Shown piece after piece: positions 9,129 through 18,453 of a stretch of DNA of 64,000 nucleotides (position 1 is its first letter; each line of letters starts with the position of its first letter). The stretch comes from Flammeovirgaceae bacterium UBA2371 (GTDB taxonomy: Bacteria > Bacteroidota > Bacteroidia > Cytophagales > Cyclobacteriaceae). Under the pieces are notes generated by a model, which was not told where the DNA came from, did no database searches, and worked only from the letters and a program-made list of their open reading frames with translations. The translations under genes were made by a program, and so were the position numbers. Location of the stretch: NCBI GenBank assembly GCA_002345965.1, contig DDTF01000038.1:1-64000 (forward strand). Reading direction: 5' to 3'.

Positions 9129-9566
9129 TTAGTTTAGCATCACTGATACACGGGTCATCGCCTCATTATAATTCTGCCCGTTTTGGATGTTGCCCTGAAT
9201 GGATTCAATTAAGTCGTCTATCTTTTCTTTGGGATACCCAAATTTGATAGCGAACAGGTTGCATAATTTTGCCTCTTCATGATGTACTGAATTATCAATG
9301 GTCATCATATGAACGAGATCGTACAATTGACGGAACTTTTCCTTCTCATCACGCGGCACCTCAAATTTAATATTCCCTGGATTGGATTGGATGGACTTAA
9401 GTTGACCATCTGAGATGCCATTTCTCTTTGCAATGGCTTTTAGCAAATCATATTCTAAATCATCAAATTTTCCATCTACCGCTGCCATCTCTATCAAGTT
9501 TTTCATATGACTTTTCGCTCCGGTTTTTCCCTGGCGAAAAAGATTGAGAATTTCAGAAAAATTCAT
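9129..9566 (-). CDS. TerB-like (tellurite-resistance TerB family) protein
   Basis: A 145-residue all-helical cytosolic protein of the TerB/DjlA-N superfamily. The diagnostic pattern is two acidic repeats: AAVDGKFDDLEYDLLKAIAKRNGIS and, later, MTIDNSVHHEEAKLCNLFAIKFGY. These helices bind metal in family members. Function is unclear in Bacteroidota; the family name does not prove tellurite resistance, and no ter operon genes are nearby. It stands alone between two secreted enzymes. Confidence 0.7.
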   Translation of the reverse strand: MNFSEILNLFRQGKTGAKSHMKNLIEMAAVDGKFDDLEYDLLKAIAKRNGISDGQLKSIQSNPGNIKFEVPRDEKEKFRQLYDLVHMMTIDNSVHHEEAKLCNLFAIKFGYPKEKIDDLIESIQGNIQNGQNYNEAMTRVSVMLN

Positions 9567-9740
9567 GGCCTTGATAATTTTGAGAGGGACTATCTAGAAA
9601 ATTTGCGTCTTCTAATTTAACCGATTTTTTTAATAATTTGAACATAAAACCATTTATCCTGGAATGATCAGGAATCTCCTTAAAATAGGCCCTTTCCCTA
9701 CTTTTTTAACTTAAATTAGAACCTACTATAATTGAAATCC

Positions 9741-11399
9741 ATGAACATTATTTTGAGATCAATCGTCACATTTGTCTTATTATCATTAGCGCTATTGTCG
9801 TGTACACAGAAGGAAAATAGTGCAGATCTGATCATCAGTAATGCAACCATTTGGACTGGAAACGAGGAACAACCCTATGCTGAAGCTCTTGCCGTTAAAG
9901 GCGATACCCTTATCGCTGTCGGCTCCAATGCAGATATAATAAAGTACCAATCATCGACTACAGAACACATTGATGCCCAAGGTCAATTCATCACTCCGGG
10001 TTTTATAGACACCCACGTGCATTTTTTATATGGAGGTTTTGCGCTTTCTTCCGTTCAGTTAAGGGATGCCCAATCCCCCGAAGAGTTCGTTAGAAGAATA
10101 AAAGAATTTGCCGAAAGTCAGGAACCTGGGACCTGGATATTGGGCGGTGATTGGGATCATGAAAATTGGGGCGGTGAGCTCCCAACTAAAGATTGGATTG
10201 ATCAATATACACCCAATCATCCTGTTTGGGTAACCCGCCTGGATGGTCACATGGCTTTGGCTAACTCCGCTGCACTAAAAATTGCAGGTATTGACAATTC
10301 CGTAAAGAATGTTGTTGGAGGCACCATTGTAAGAGATTTAAAAGGAAACCTTACTGGAATATTTAAAGACAATGCCATGGATCTGGTACTTAAAAAGATC
10401 CCACCTCCATCTCCAATTCAATTAAGCAAAGCGCTACAAGCAGCTATGACCTACGCTGCATCGAATGGGGTAACATCAGTGCATCATGTAGATGGGGATT
10501 TGAGCACTTTTCAGACAGCGCTTAAGGACAAAACTATGATAACGCGCATTTATGCCATGCTACCTCTAAATCAATGGCAACTTCTAGATGAAAAAGTGAA
10601 CCAGGAAGGCCAAGGTAACAAATGGTTAAAAATTGGCGCCTTGAAAGGATTTGTTGATGGATCCTTAGGCTCTCATACAGCAGCCTTTTTTTCCCCTTAC
10701 ACAGACGTACCTGCCGACTCCGGATTCTTTATTACTAGCCAGGAACAATTATACACTTGGATATCTCAAGCCGATAAAGTGGGGTTACAATTGGCTGTTC
10801 ATGCCATTGGGGATAAAGCCATCAACACTTTGCTAAACATCTATGAACAAGTAGAAAAAGAAAACGGGAAAAGGGACAGAAGGTTCAGGGTAGAGCACGC
10901 ACAACATATTTCGCCTGCAGATATTCCAAGATTTGCCCAACTGAATGTAATTCCAAGCATGCAACCCTACCATGCCATTGATGATGGACGTTGGGCAGAA
11001 AGAACAATTGGACCAGAAAGAATTAAAACAACTTATGCTTTCAAATCACTTTTTGATGCTGGAGCAAAAGTAGCCTTTGGTAGCGACTGGACCGTAGCAC
11101 CTGCAGTACCTCTCGAAGGAATTTATGCTGCCATAACGAGAAGGACATTGGATGATAAAAACCCGGGCGGATGGGTGCCTGATCAAAAAATTAACATTGA
11201 AGAAGCTTTGAAAGCTTACACGATTAATGCCGCATATGCATCCTTTGATGAAAAAATTAAGGGTTCTCTTGAAGCCGGTAAGTTAGCAGACTTCGTTATT
11301 ATTGATCAGGATATTACAAAAATAGCTCCGGAGCAGATTAAAAATTCTAAAATCAAGCAAACATTCGTTGGTGGTCAATCTGTCTACAAAAAACAATAA
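9741..11399 (+). CDS. Amidohydrolase, YtcJ-type, lipoprotein
   Basis: A metal-dependent amidohydrolase of about 552 residues. ATG 9741 is preferred over TTG 9732 three codons upstream. The N-terminal hydrophobic stretch ends LLSC, a plausible lipobox, so it is probably anchored in the envelope. Family signatures follow: GQFITPGFIDTHVHFLYGG (first metal ligands), GGDWDHENWGG, GFVDGSLGSHTAAF, QLAVHAIGDKA, RVEHAQHISP and AFGSDWTVAP (final Asp ligand). YtcJ-type enzymes cleave C-N bonds in unknown substrates. It heads a three-gene operon with an ABM-domain protein 12 bases downstream and a mini-asparaginase. Confidence 0.9.
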   Translation: MNIILRSIVTFVLLSLALLSCTQKENSADLIISNATIWTGNEEQPYAEALAVKGDTLIAVGSNADIIKYQSSTTEHIDAQGQFITPGFIDTHVHFLYGGFALSSVQLRDAQSPEEFVRRIKEFAESQEPGTWILGGDWDHENWGGELPTKDWIDQYTPNHPVWVTRLDGHMALANSAALKIAGIDNSVKNVVGGTIVRDLKGNLTGIFKDNAMDLVLKKIPPPSPIQLSKALQAAMTYAASNGVTSVHHVDGDLSTFQTALKDKTMITRIYAMLPLNQWQLLDEKVNQEGQGNKWLKIGALKGFVDGSLGSHTAAFFSPYTDVPADSGFFITSQEQLYTWISQADKVGLQLAVHAIGDKAINTLLNIYEQVEKENGKRDRRFRVEHAQHISPADIPRFAQLNVIPSMQPYHAIDDGRWAERTIGPERIKTTYAFKSLFDAGAKVAFGSDWTVAPAVPLEGIYAAITRRTLDDKNPGGWVPDQKINIEEALKAYTINAAYASFDEKIKGSLEAGKLADFVIIDQDITKIAPEQIKNSKIKQTFVGGQSVYKKQ

Positions 11400-11411
11400 T
11401 TAGTCTGTTAC

Positions 11412-11747
11412 ATGTCAGTTAAAGTATTTGCGTACATCTGGGAATACAAAGTGAAAACTGAGCACATTGATGCTTTTGAACATGCCTATGGCCCTCATGG
11501 AGATTGGGTCCAACTTTTCAAAAATGGCGATGGTTACATAACTTCAGAATTGCACGGTGATATAAATAATACTAATCACTTTGTTACTATAGACTACTGG
11601 ACAAGTAAAGAAGCCCTCGACAAGTTTAAGAAAGTTTACCATAGTCAATTTAATGAATTGGATAAGCAGTTTGAACTTTACACCGAGTCTGAAAAACATA
11701 TTGGAGATTTTGTAAGCTATATGGAAAAGTACTTAACTAAAGAATGA
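11412..11747 (+). CDS. ABM-domain (antibiotic biosynthesis monooxygenase-like) protein
   Basis: A 111-residue single-domain protein with a dimeric alpha/beta ferredoxin-like (ABM) fold. The N-terminal strand VFAYIWEYKV is followed by a helix and the strand HFVTIDYWTSKEALDKFKK, which is typical of the family. No signal peptide is present. ABM proteins include small monooxygenases and haem-degrading enzymes as well as many uncharacterised proteins, so the reaction is not assigned. It overlaps the next gene by four bases and follows the amidohydrolase closely, implying translational coupling within one transcript. Confidence 0.7.
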   Translation: MSVKVFAYIWEYKVKTEHIDAFEHAYGPHGDWVQLFKNGDGYITSELHGDINNTNHFVTIDYWTSKEALDKFKKVYHSQFNELDKQFELYTESEKHIGDFVSYMEKYLTKE

Positions 11748-12229
11748 AAATTCTATTTATTCAAACAGGCGGAACAATTGATAAGGATTATCCGCATACT
11801 ACCAAAGGCTGGGCTTTTGAATTTGGTGAACCCGCAAGCAAGCGCATTTTAGAAAAACTAAATCCTTCTTTCGATTTTGAAGTCATCACAGCATTTCAAA
11901 AAGACAGCTTAGAAATTAATGAGGAAGACAGGCAATCATTAGTAAATCTGATTGATAACCATCAACACAATAAAATAATAATAACTCACGGAACCGATAC
12001 CATGATGGAAACGGCCACCTATATTGCCAGCAGAGTCAACAACAAGCTCATAGTAATCACGGGGTCTATGCGGCCAGAGCAATTCAGCAATTCTGATGCG
12101 TCTGTCAACATAGGTGTTGCTATTGGGGCAATCAACTTATTGGACAAAGGTGTATACATTGCAATGCATGGCATTGTGAAGCCATCTGATAAAATCCGAA
12201 GAGACCTGAAAACAGGAAAGTATTTTTAA
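11744..12229 (+). CDS. Short asparaginase-family protein (N-terminal domain only)
   Basis: Only 161 residues, about half a normal L-asparaginase. It keeps the N-terminal catalytic domain: TGGTI at residues 8-12 carries the nucleophilic Thr, and THGTDTMMETA carries the second Thr-Asp pair; TGSMRPE completes the active-site wall. The C-terminal domain, which supplies residues across the dimer in type I/II enzymes, is absent. A strong terminator follows the stop, and the final residues GKYF end cleanly, so it looks like a naturally short family rather than a broken gene. It may hydrolyse an amide related to the amidohydrolase substrate; that is inference. Confidence 0.82.
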   Translation: MKILFIQTGGTIDKDYPHTTKGWAFEFGEPASKRILEKLNPSFDFEVITAFQKDSLEINEEDRQSLVNLIDNHQHNKIIITHGTDTMMETATYIASRVNNKLIVITGSMRPEQFSNSDASVNIGVAIGAINLLDKGVYIAMHGIVKPSDKIRRDLKTGKYF

Positions 12230-12230
12230 T

Positions 12231-12274
12231 AAAATGTACATAGCCTTTTCGCTTAGGCTATGTACATATTTTAT
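12231..12274. terminator. Bidirectional intrinsic terminator
   Basis: A perfect 13-base stem, ATGTACATAGCCT (12234-12246) with AGGCTATGTACAT (12255-12267), has an eight-base loop. A-rich sequence lies before it and T-rich sequence after it, so it can stop transcripts from the asparaginase operon (plus) and from the DUF885 gene (minus). Confidence 0.9.
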
Positions 12275-13930
12275 TTATTGACCAATGGCCGCATTGAGCA
12301 AAGATTTATCCCCGGTCATCTGCCAGTAAACAAGGGACACTGGGATCTCACCTACCCTGCTGAATTCATCCATAAACTCCTTCATTACAAAATTTCCATT
12401 GCGTTGACGAGCATATTCAGCAATGAGTTTATCGATTTCCAGTTTACCTATTACGTAGCTAGTGCCATAAGCGGGTTGTTGTAAATAAAAATGCTCCTCA
12501 TGTTGGATGGTACCTCCGTCTGCCGGTAGTAAACCCCAAGGCACCCATTTTGAAGCATACTTGGTTGCTCCATCAAAATCCATTTCAAGTCCGTGCTGAT
12601 ATAAACCCCCTAAACCGCGTGCCGCACGCTGCGCGAGCATTATATGAACCAGCTCTCTGCCCCGAGGTCGGTTTTTATAAAGTCCGGCATTCATCATTAG
12701 CTCCTCCATGGCTGTTGCCATTCCTTCTGAACGTGCATCAAAAATATTATAAAGTGACGCATGCTTTCGGATAGGGCTGTCGTTAGGTTCTTCGCGAATA
12801 CGGGCCAGTTCGATCCAATGGAAAAAATGACAGTTGAGTGGCATTGGATCGCGATAATGTATCTCGTGAAAAAATCCTCGAATATCATCAGAAGGTACAA
12901 ATTGCATAATCTGCTCGCGCATGGCTGGCTCCATGTAATCTTTCACAGTCATTATTTGTTGTTCCTCATAAAACTTCATCAGTTCAACATGCGCATCCTC
13001 CAACATTTTATCAAATTGCTGGGCATTGTTTGCCTTTTCTAATTTCGGAAGGTTTCTATTTTGATGCTGCTCAAACACCAAAGCACTGTTGGCCCGCATT
13101 AGCTCACGCTCCATAAGCACTACTTCGTCTTCCCACGAATAGGGGAGCAGATGAACATTTTTCAGATTCCACGTGTAATTTTCTTTACCCACTCCCGAAG
13201 TAGCAGTTTTTGATGGTGCCTTCTCGTCTAGCCAAACGGCCAATTGATCAGAAGCTGTTTTCGCTTCCATGGCAGACGCAGCCAATTCCGGAAATGTGTC
13301 CTTAATGCTTTCAGCAAACTTAGAAAGCTCCTCGCTCTGTTCTCTGATTGACCTTGTTCCTAATATCCACAAATCTTTTCCATTGCCTGTAAGGTTTACT
13401 TTTGCAGATTCAAATACTGCAGCTGCCTTGTTCAAACGCGCAGTGATTTCAGCAGCATCTGAAACTGACAAAGGCTGCTTATACTTTGGTAGCTCCACCG
13501 CTCCATAAATGTTCGGCCCTTCACGCTCAGGTACGTCTGTGGGGTAAGGATAAAACCATACGTAGAAAGCTGGGTCCCGAAACCATGGTTGCTTTACGCG
13601 ATGCTCAAAATCAAGCCCATTCATCTCAGCCCAAATCAGGTACCAATCTATCTGATGTTTGATTGGCCATCCAGTGGTATCAAATCCGTTAAGGCGATTT
13701 TTCCAAATGGAAAGATCAGCGTGTTGCTTTTTCATGGCATTCACTGAATAATCGGGCACGCCTTCAATCATTTCTGGTGATTCAAATTCCCTCCAGTCAT
13801 TAAAAAACTGGACGAGCTCTTCATAGGTAGAACCAGACTTTATAGGATCAGAAGCGGGAGGACTGCTACACATGGAGAGTAGCCATGCTGTACCAATCAC
13901 TGTGAGTAGTTTTAGGTTTTTAGAATTCAT
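12275..13930 (-). CDS. DUF885-type envelope protein, putative peptidase relative
   Basis: A 551-residue exported protein. The N-terminus is hydrophobic and ends at Cys21 (LLSMC); the -1 Met is atypical for a lipobox, so lipidation is uncertain. The C-terminal half carries the DUF885 signature (DARSEGMATAMEELMM, AQRAARGLGGLY, RNGNFVMKEFMDEF). DUF885 proteins are related to zinc peptidases, but the canonical PGHHLQ motif is not visible; the comparable region reads GFFHEIHYRDPMPLN. Either the metal site is degenerate or the subfamily is divergent. Start is an ATG. The gene is transcribed towards the shared terminator. Confidence 0.72.
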   Translation of the reverse strand: MNSKNLKLLTVIGTAWLLSMCSSPPASDPIKSGSTYEELVQFFNDWREFESPEMIEGVPDYSVNAMKKQHADLSIWKNRLNGFDTTGWPIKHQIDWYLIWAEMNGLDFEHRVKQPWFRDPAFYVWFYPYPTDVPEREGPNIYGAVELPKYKQPLSVSDAAEITARLNKAAAVFESAKVNLTGNGKDLWILGTRSIREQSEELSKFAESIKDTFPELAASAMEAKTASDQLAVWLDEKAPSKTATSGVGKENYTWNLKNVHLLPYSWEDEVVLMERELMRANSALVFEQHQNRNLPKLEKANNAQQFDKMLEDAHVELMKFYEEQQIMTVKDYMEPAMREQIMQFVPSDDIRGFFHEIHYRDPMPLNCHFFHWIELARIREEPNDSPIRKHASLYNIFDARSEGMATAMEELMMNAGLYKNRPRGRELVHIMLAQRAARGLGGLYQHGLEMDFDGATKYASKWVPWGLLPADGGTIQHEEHFYLQQPAYGTSYVIGKLEIDKLIAEYARQRNGNFVMKEFMDEFSRVGEIPVSLVYWQMTGDKSLLNAAIGQ

Positions 13931-14088
13931 ATCTCTTTAGGTATCTGATAAATCTAAATAAAATTGCTAACGTTCAAAAGGTAAAAAGGGTGAGTGGTAA
14001 AATTCACTACATTTAAGATGGATATGACGATGAAAGTATCATTCACTTTTGGCATATAACTGTTTAATTGTAAAGGCAGAATAATCCA

Positions 14089-14934
14089 ATGCAAATCGCA
14101 ATAGTTACCAATTCTTTGGCAGGCGCAGGTAAAGCCATCCAACTTTCAATTCATATCCAACGGTACCTAAATACCAGAAAACTGGTCTCCGAAATTTTTA
14201 AGGAAAACGAATGGACCAACAAAATTTATCATTTTGATCAAATCTGGATAGTTGGTGGAGATGGTACTGTGAATCATTTCATAAATCAGTTTCATAATAT
14301 CAATAAACCACTTTGCATTTTTAACGGAGGCACCGGCAATGATTTTTATGCGCTATTGTATAAACCCATGACTGTTGAAAATCAAATCAATTATGTTTTA
14401 CAATCCAAACCAAGACCCATCGATGCCGGGCGTTGTAATGGAAGGTACTTTCTAAACGGAGTAGGTATTGGTTTTGAAGGTGCCGTGGTGAATAGTTTAA
14501 TCAACACCAAAAAGTTGAGTGGCAAAAAATCCTTTATGCTTCATGTCTTAAAACATATATTTTTTTACAAAGCACAGCGCTATCGCCTATATTCAGAAGA
14601 AAGAAAAGTAGATAACCATTACTTTATGATAAGTATTTCTAATGGGAAACGTTACGGTGGTGGCTTTTATATCGCTCCTCTTGCCGAACCCGATGATGGA
14701 CTACTCGAAATAATCCTTGTTAAAGAGCTTTCCATCTTCCAACGACTCAAGTCATTACCCCTGGTTGAAAAAGGCAAGCATCTTTCATTACCCTTTGTTG
14801 AATATTTCAGAACAAGAAAAATTTCAGTTGCAATCGATAAAGGTGTGATCCAGGCCCATTTGGATGGCGAATATATGGAGGGTAAAGAATTTGAGATTGA
14901 AATTCTTCCAGGTCATTTCAGGTTCATTTATTAA
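14089..14934 (+). CDS. Diacylglycerol kinase-family lipid kinase
   Basis: A 281-residue member of the YegS/DgkB/sphingosine-kinase family, which phosphorylates lipid alcohols at the inner membrane. The ATP-binding GGDGTVN motif is near residue 56, followed by the nucleotide loop FNGGTGNDF. The C-terminal beta domain shows NGVGIGFEG, ISNGKRYGGGF and the substrate-site pattern PLAEPDDGLLEI, with the last conserved LDGE. Length is near 300 residues as in the family. It stands alone between divergent and convergent neighbours. The precise lipid substrate cannot be read from sequence. Confidence 0.88.
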   Translation: MQIAIVTNSLAGAGKAIQLSIHIQRYLNTRKLVSEIFKENEWTNKIYHFDQIWIVGGDGTVNHFINQFHNINKPLCIFNGGTGNDFYALLYKPMTVENQINYVLQSKPRPIDAGRCNGRYFLNGVGIGFEGAVVNSLINTKKLSGKKSFMLHVLKHIFFYKAQRYRLYSEERKVDNHYFMISISNGKRYGGGFYIAPLAEPDDGLLEIILVKELSIFQRLKSLPLVEKGKHLSLPFVEYFRTRKISVAIDKGVIQAHLDGEYMEGKEFEIEILPGHFRFIY

Positions 14935-14992
14935 CTGATCTAGAATGAAAGCATCTCACCTTAATAAGAAAAATTAAAAAATAAATTATGGA

Positions 14993-16219
14993 TTAAGCTT
15001 TTTTGGGTACCAAACTGCGCTTCAGGCTTCTCCTGGCCAATAGGGCACTGATGACAGTTAATACCCCCCCCAACAACATAGGGGCTCCTGGTAAATAAAC
15101 TGGTGTGCCTACCCGTGTAAAAAAATAAAATATCTGCGTCATCAATAACGGCCCAATGATGGTTGTCACACTCATTAAACTGGTCAAACCTCCCTGTAGT
15201 TCTCCTTGTTCGTTGGCAGGCACCTGATTAGAAATAATCCCCTGAAGGGCAGGTCCTGCGATACCTCCCAAACAATAGGGAATAGTAATTGCAAACATCA
15301 TCCAACTTTGTGTGGCTACTGCATACAGAAAATAACCCAACGCATATAAACCCAATCCAGCATACACACTTCGCTCCTGTCCCAGCTTTGGAATAATAAA
15401 TCTGATCAATCCTCCCTGCACAATAGCAAACACAATTCCCACCACTGCAAGTGAGATGCCTATCATACGTTCATCCCACTGGAAGCGCTCAATCGTATAA
15501 TACGACCAGTTAGTTTGCACAGCATGCGCAGAAACATAAACCAACAACAATGAAATAATGAGACCTGAGATAATAGGAAATCTTCGGATACTTCTTAACG
15601 AGCCAACTGGATTCGCTCTTTTCCATTCAAATTTTCTGCGGTTGTTGGTCGACAATGATTCAGGTAAGATAAAAAATCCATACAACCAGTTGATCATGGT
15701 AAGTCCTGCAGCCACTAAAAAAGGAATGCGTGTACCGTATACCCCTACCAAGCCACCAATCAAAGGACCAACAATAAATCCTAAACCAAAAGCGGCACCG
15801 ATCAATCCGAAATTCTGCGCACGTTTTTCTGGCGTGCTTACATCTGCAATGTATGCCGAGGCGGTTGTGAAACTTGCTCCCATTATACCAGCGACAGTCC
15901 GTCCCAAAAACAACCAAGCGAGACTTGGAGCAAAAGCCATAAACAAATAATCAACACCAAATCCAAAGAGAGATGCAAGAAGGATTGGTCTTCTCCCATA
16001 TTGATCACTTAGATTTCCAACGATAGGAGCACAAACAAACTGCATTAGTGCATAAGCAAAAAGTAACCATCCACCATAACTCGAAGCTTGTGCAAGGGTA
16101 CCACCAGTAAGCTCCTGTATAAGCTTGGGCATTACTGGAATGATAATCCCAAAACCAGTTACATCAATTAATAGCGTGACAAAAATAAAGCCCAGCGCTG
16201 CTTTACGCTTACCAGACAT
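14993..16219 (-). CDS. MFS transporter, TetA/TCR-like
   Basis: A 408-residue, 12-helix major facilitator protein. The motif A loop after helix 2 reads [13 protein letters not shown], and the helix 5 motif C resembles drug/H+ antiporters ([19 protein letters not shown]). Overall similarity is to the TetA/TCR branch ([10 protein letters not shown] at the start, [16 protein letters not shown]). This branch exports tetracyclines in some bacteria, but most chromosomal members have unknown substrates, so resistance is not inferred. It is divergent from the two-component regulator gene, with an 83-base shared promoter region. Confidence 0.88.
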   Translation of the reverse strand: MSGKRKAALGFIFVTLLIDVTGFGIIIPVMPKLIQELTGGTLAQASSYGGWLLFAYALMQFVCAPIVGNLSDQYGRRPILLASLFGFGVDYLFMAFAPSLAWLFLGRTVAGIMGASFTTASAYIADVSTPEKRAQNFGLIGAAFGLGFIVGPLIGGLVGVYGTRIPFLVAAGLTMINWLYGFFILPESLSTNNRRKFEWKRANPVGSLRSIRRFPIISGLIISLLLVYVSAHAVQTNWSYYTIERFQWDERMIGISLAVVGIVFAIVQGGLIRFIIPKLGQERSVYAGLGLYALGYFLYAVATQSWMMFAITIPYCLGGIAGPALQGIISNQVPANEQGELQGGLTSLMSVTTIIGPLLMTQIFYFFTRVGTPVYLPGAPMLLGGVLTVISALLARRSLKRSLVPKKA

Positions 16220-16302
16220 AATAAATTCTTTTGTGCAAAGTAGATAATTAATATGAAAACAAAATGGTAAGAAGCACTATCATTAACTAACTTTAACACG
16301 AT

Positions 16303-16995
16303 ATGGATTCATTAAAAGTATTAGTAGTTGAAGACGAACCCAAAGTTTCTGCCTTTATCAAGAGTGGACTTGAGGAAAATAATTTTATAGTTGATGTAGC
16401 CTATGATGGCACCATGGGCGAGAGACTAGCTCTTTCTAACACATACAACATCGTTATCCTTGATATCATCATTCCATTCCTAAGCGGACTTGAGCTTTGT
16501 AAAAAAATAAAAGCAGTAAAGCCAAGTGTACCCATACTGTTATTAACAGCCCTTGGCACAACAGATGATAAAGTGATTGGCTTTGAATCTGGTGCTGACG
16601 ATTATCTTGTCAAACCATTCGAGTTTATGGAGCTGCTTGCCAGGGTAAAGGCCCTTACCCGAAGAACATTTTCCGCTCCTGAAGCTGTCCATAAGCTTAA
16701 GGTAGCCGACCTTGAGCTGGACCTAAATAAAAAAGTTGCGCTTCGTGGTGGCAAAACAATTACGCTTACTGCAAAAGAATACAGCCTGCTTGAATACTTT
16801 ATCCGAAACAAGGGCAGGGTAGTATCCCGGGTAGACATTTCGGAGAAAGTGTGGGACATTCATTTCGATACAGGAACGAACGTTGTAGATGTATACGTGA
16901 ACATCCTTAGAAAGAAAATAGATAAAGACTTTCCTCAGAAGCTAATTCATACTAAAGTAGGAATGGGATATATTTTTACGGATGAATATCAATGA
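16303..16995 (+). CDS. OmpR-family response regulator
   Basis: A 230-residue two-component regulator. The receiver domain (1-115) has acidic pocket E10-D11, phospho-acceptor D54 (VILDIIIPF), T82 and K104 (LVKPFEF). The winged-helix DNA-binding domain (about 130-228) shows TLTAKEYSLLEYFIRNKGR, NVVDVYVNILRKKID and the closing GYIF. It is phosphorylated by the histidine kinase whose gene overlaps its 3' end by four bases. The closest lookalikes are CusR/ArlR-type regulators. Targets are unknown; the divergent MFS gene and the coiled-coil gene after the kinase are natural candidates. Confidence 0.95.
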   Translation: MDSLKVLVVEDEPKVSAFIKSGLEENNFIVDVAYDGTMGERLALSNTYNIVILDIIIPFLSGLELCKKIKAVKPSVPILLLTALGTTDDKVIGFESGADDYLVKPFEFMELLARVKALTRRTFSAPEAVHKLKVADLELDLNKKVALRGGKTITLTAKEYSLLEYFIRNKGRVVSRVDISEKVWDIHFDTGTNVVDVYVNILRKKIDKDFPQKLIHTKVGMGYIFTDEYQ

Positions 16996-18359
16996 AAATA
17001 AGAATTAAGCTCACCCTACTTTTCATTGTTATAGTGGCAATCATTATCACTCTTGCTTCTGTTGCCATTTACTACTCTTCAGCAGATTATAGAAAAGATG
17101 ATTTTTATAACCGGCTAATGAATAAGGCTATCAACACCGCCAGACTTCTAATAGAAGTGGATGAAGTTAATGCTACTTTATTAAGAAGGATTGAGCGGGA
17201 TAACCCATTAAGTTTACCCGATGAAAAAATAATCATTTATAACTTTAATGACGAAATTCTATTCAGTACCGATGAAGAGCAAGAACTTAGCATCAACAGT
17301 ACACTACTGGATAAAGTGAGACTTGAAAATCAGGTAAAATTTAACCAGGGTGACTACGAGATTCTGGGCTTTCTCTTTTCAGACCGGTATGACCGATTTG
17401 TCGTAATAACAGGCGCAATTGATATTTACGGGTTGAAAAAATTAAAAAATCTAAGATTAATATTATTAATTGTATGCTGTGCCAGCATCATCGTGGTATC
17501 CATTGCAGGATATATCTACGCAGGTCGCGCGCTTAAACCAATTTCAAAAGTTATTTCAGACGTTAATGACATCTCTATTACAAGTCTTAACCTACGCGTG
17601 GATGAAGGAAATGGAAGGGATGAAATAGCTCAACTTGCCCAAACCTTTAATGAGATGCTCGATCGTCTTGAAAGCGCTTTTAAAACTCAAAAAAACTTTA
17701 TTGCTAATGCTTCCCACGAACTACGAACACCGTTAACTGCCATTACAGGTCAGCTTGAGGTGCTATTAATGAAGGACAGAAATGCTGAAGCTTATAAAGA
17801 GGTTGCCAGCTCAATTTTGGAAGACATCAAAAACCTAAATAGCATCTCCAATAGACTATTACTGTTGGCCCAAACCAGAAGTATTGAGAATTTAAAAGTA
17901 TTTGAAAATCTTCGAATAGACGAATTGCTGTGGCAGGTCAGAGAGGACCTAATCAAACATCATCCCGACTACTCAATAGAAATTTCGTTGAACGAAAACC
18001 TGGACGATAACAGTCTAACGGTTTCAGGCGATGAACAATTATTGAAAGTGGCATTGTCGAATATCATTGAAAATGGCTGTAAATATTCAGAATCTCATAC
18101 TGTAAACATTGAGTTGAATCAAAGATCAAAATTTCTTGAGCTGATTTTTACTGATAATGGAATAGGCATAGCAGAAGAAGATCTTAAGATTATAATGGAG
18201 CCATTTCAACGTGGTAAAAATGCCTTAGGCGCCAAAGGGCATGGTATTGGACTATCGTTGGTGGATGCCATCATTAAAATGCACAATGCAAATATTAGCA
18301 TTACATCTGCGCTCAATAAAGGAACTGAGATTCGAGTGAATATTCCCTTTTTAGGCTAA
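16992..18359 (+). CDS. Sensor histidine kinase
   Basis: A 455-residue membrane sensor. TM1 lies at about 9-28 and TM2 at about 155-177, enclosing a periplasmic sensor of roughly 125 residues without a recognised domain. A HAMP linker (about 178-230) and the H-box follow, with the phosphorylated His at 242 (FIANASHELRTPL). The catalytic domain shows the N box (SNIIENGCKYS), the G1 box (FTDNGIGI) and the G2 box (KGHGIGLSL). It pairs with the response regulator it overlaps. The stimulus is unknown. Confidence 0.95.
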   Translation: MKIRIKLTLLFIVIVAIIITLASVAIYYSSADYRKDDFYNRLMNKAINTARLLIEVDEVNATLLRRIERDNPLSLPDEKIIIYNFNDEILFSTDEEQELSINSTLLDKVRLENQVKFNQGDYEILGFLFSDRYDRFVVITGAIDIYGLKKLKNLRLILLIVCCASIIVVSIAGYIYAGRALKPISKVISDVNDISITSLNLRVDEGNGRDEIAQLAQTFNEMLDRLESAFKTQKNFIANASHELRTPLTAITGQLEVLLMKDRNAEAYKEVASSILEDIKNLNSISNRLLLLAQTRSIENLKVFENLRIDELLWQVREDLIKHHPDYSIEISLNENLDDNSLTVSGDEQLLKVALSNIIENGCKYSESHTVNIELNQRSKFLELIFTDNGIGIAEEDLKIIMEPFQRGKNALGAKGHGIGLSLVDAIIKMHNANISITSALNKGTEIRVNIPFLG

Positions 18360-18453
18360 AAACAAACAATTTTCCGATTTAATTGCTTTTTAATCCCTCC
18401 TTAACGGGGTCCTTATGTCGTGGTCGTTTATTTGAATAAAAAAAATAAACAAA

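Noticed and set aside
9129..9566. Tellurite-resistance operon
   Set aside because: A lone TerB-like gene without terC, terD or terZ neighbours; family membership alone does not imply resistance.
14993..16219. Tetracycline-resistance determinant
   Set aside because: It is a TetA-like MFS protein, but no TetR-type regulator or mobile context is present, and most chromosomal relatives have other substrates.
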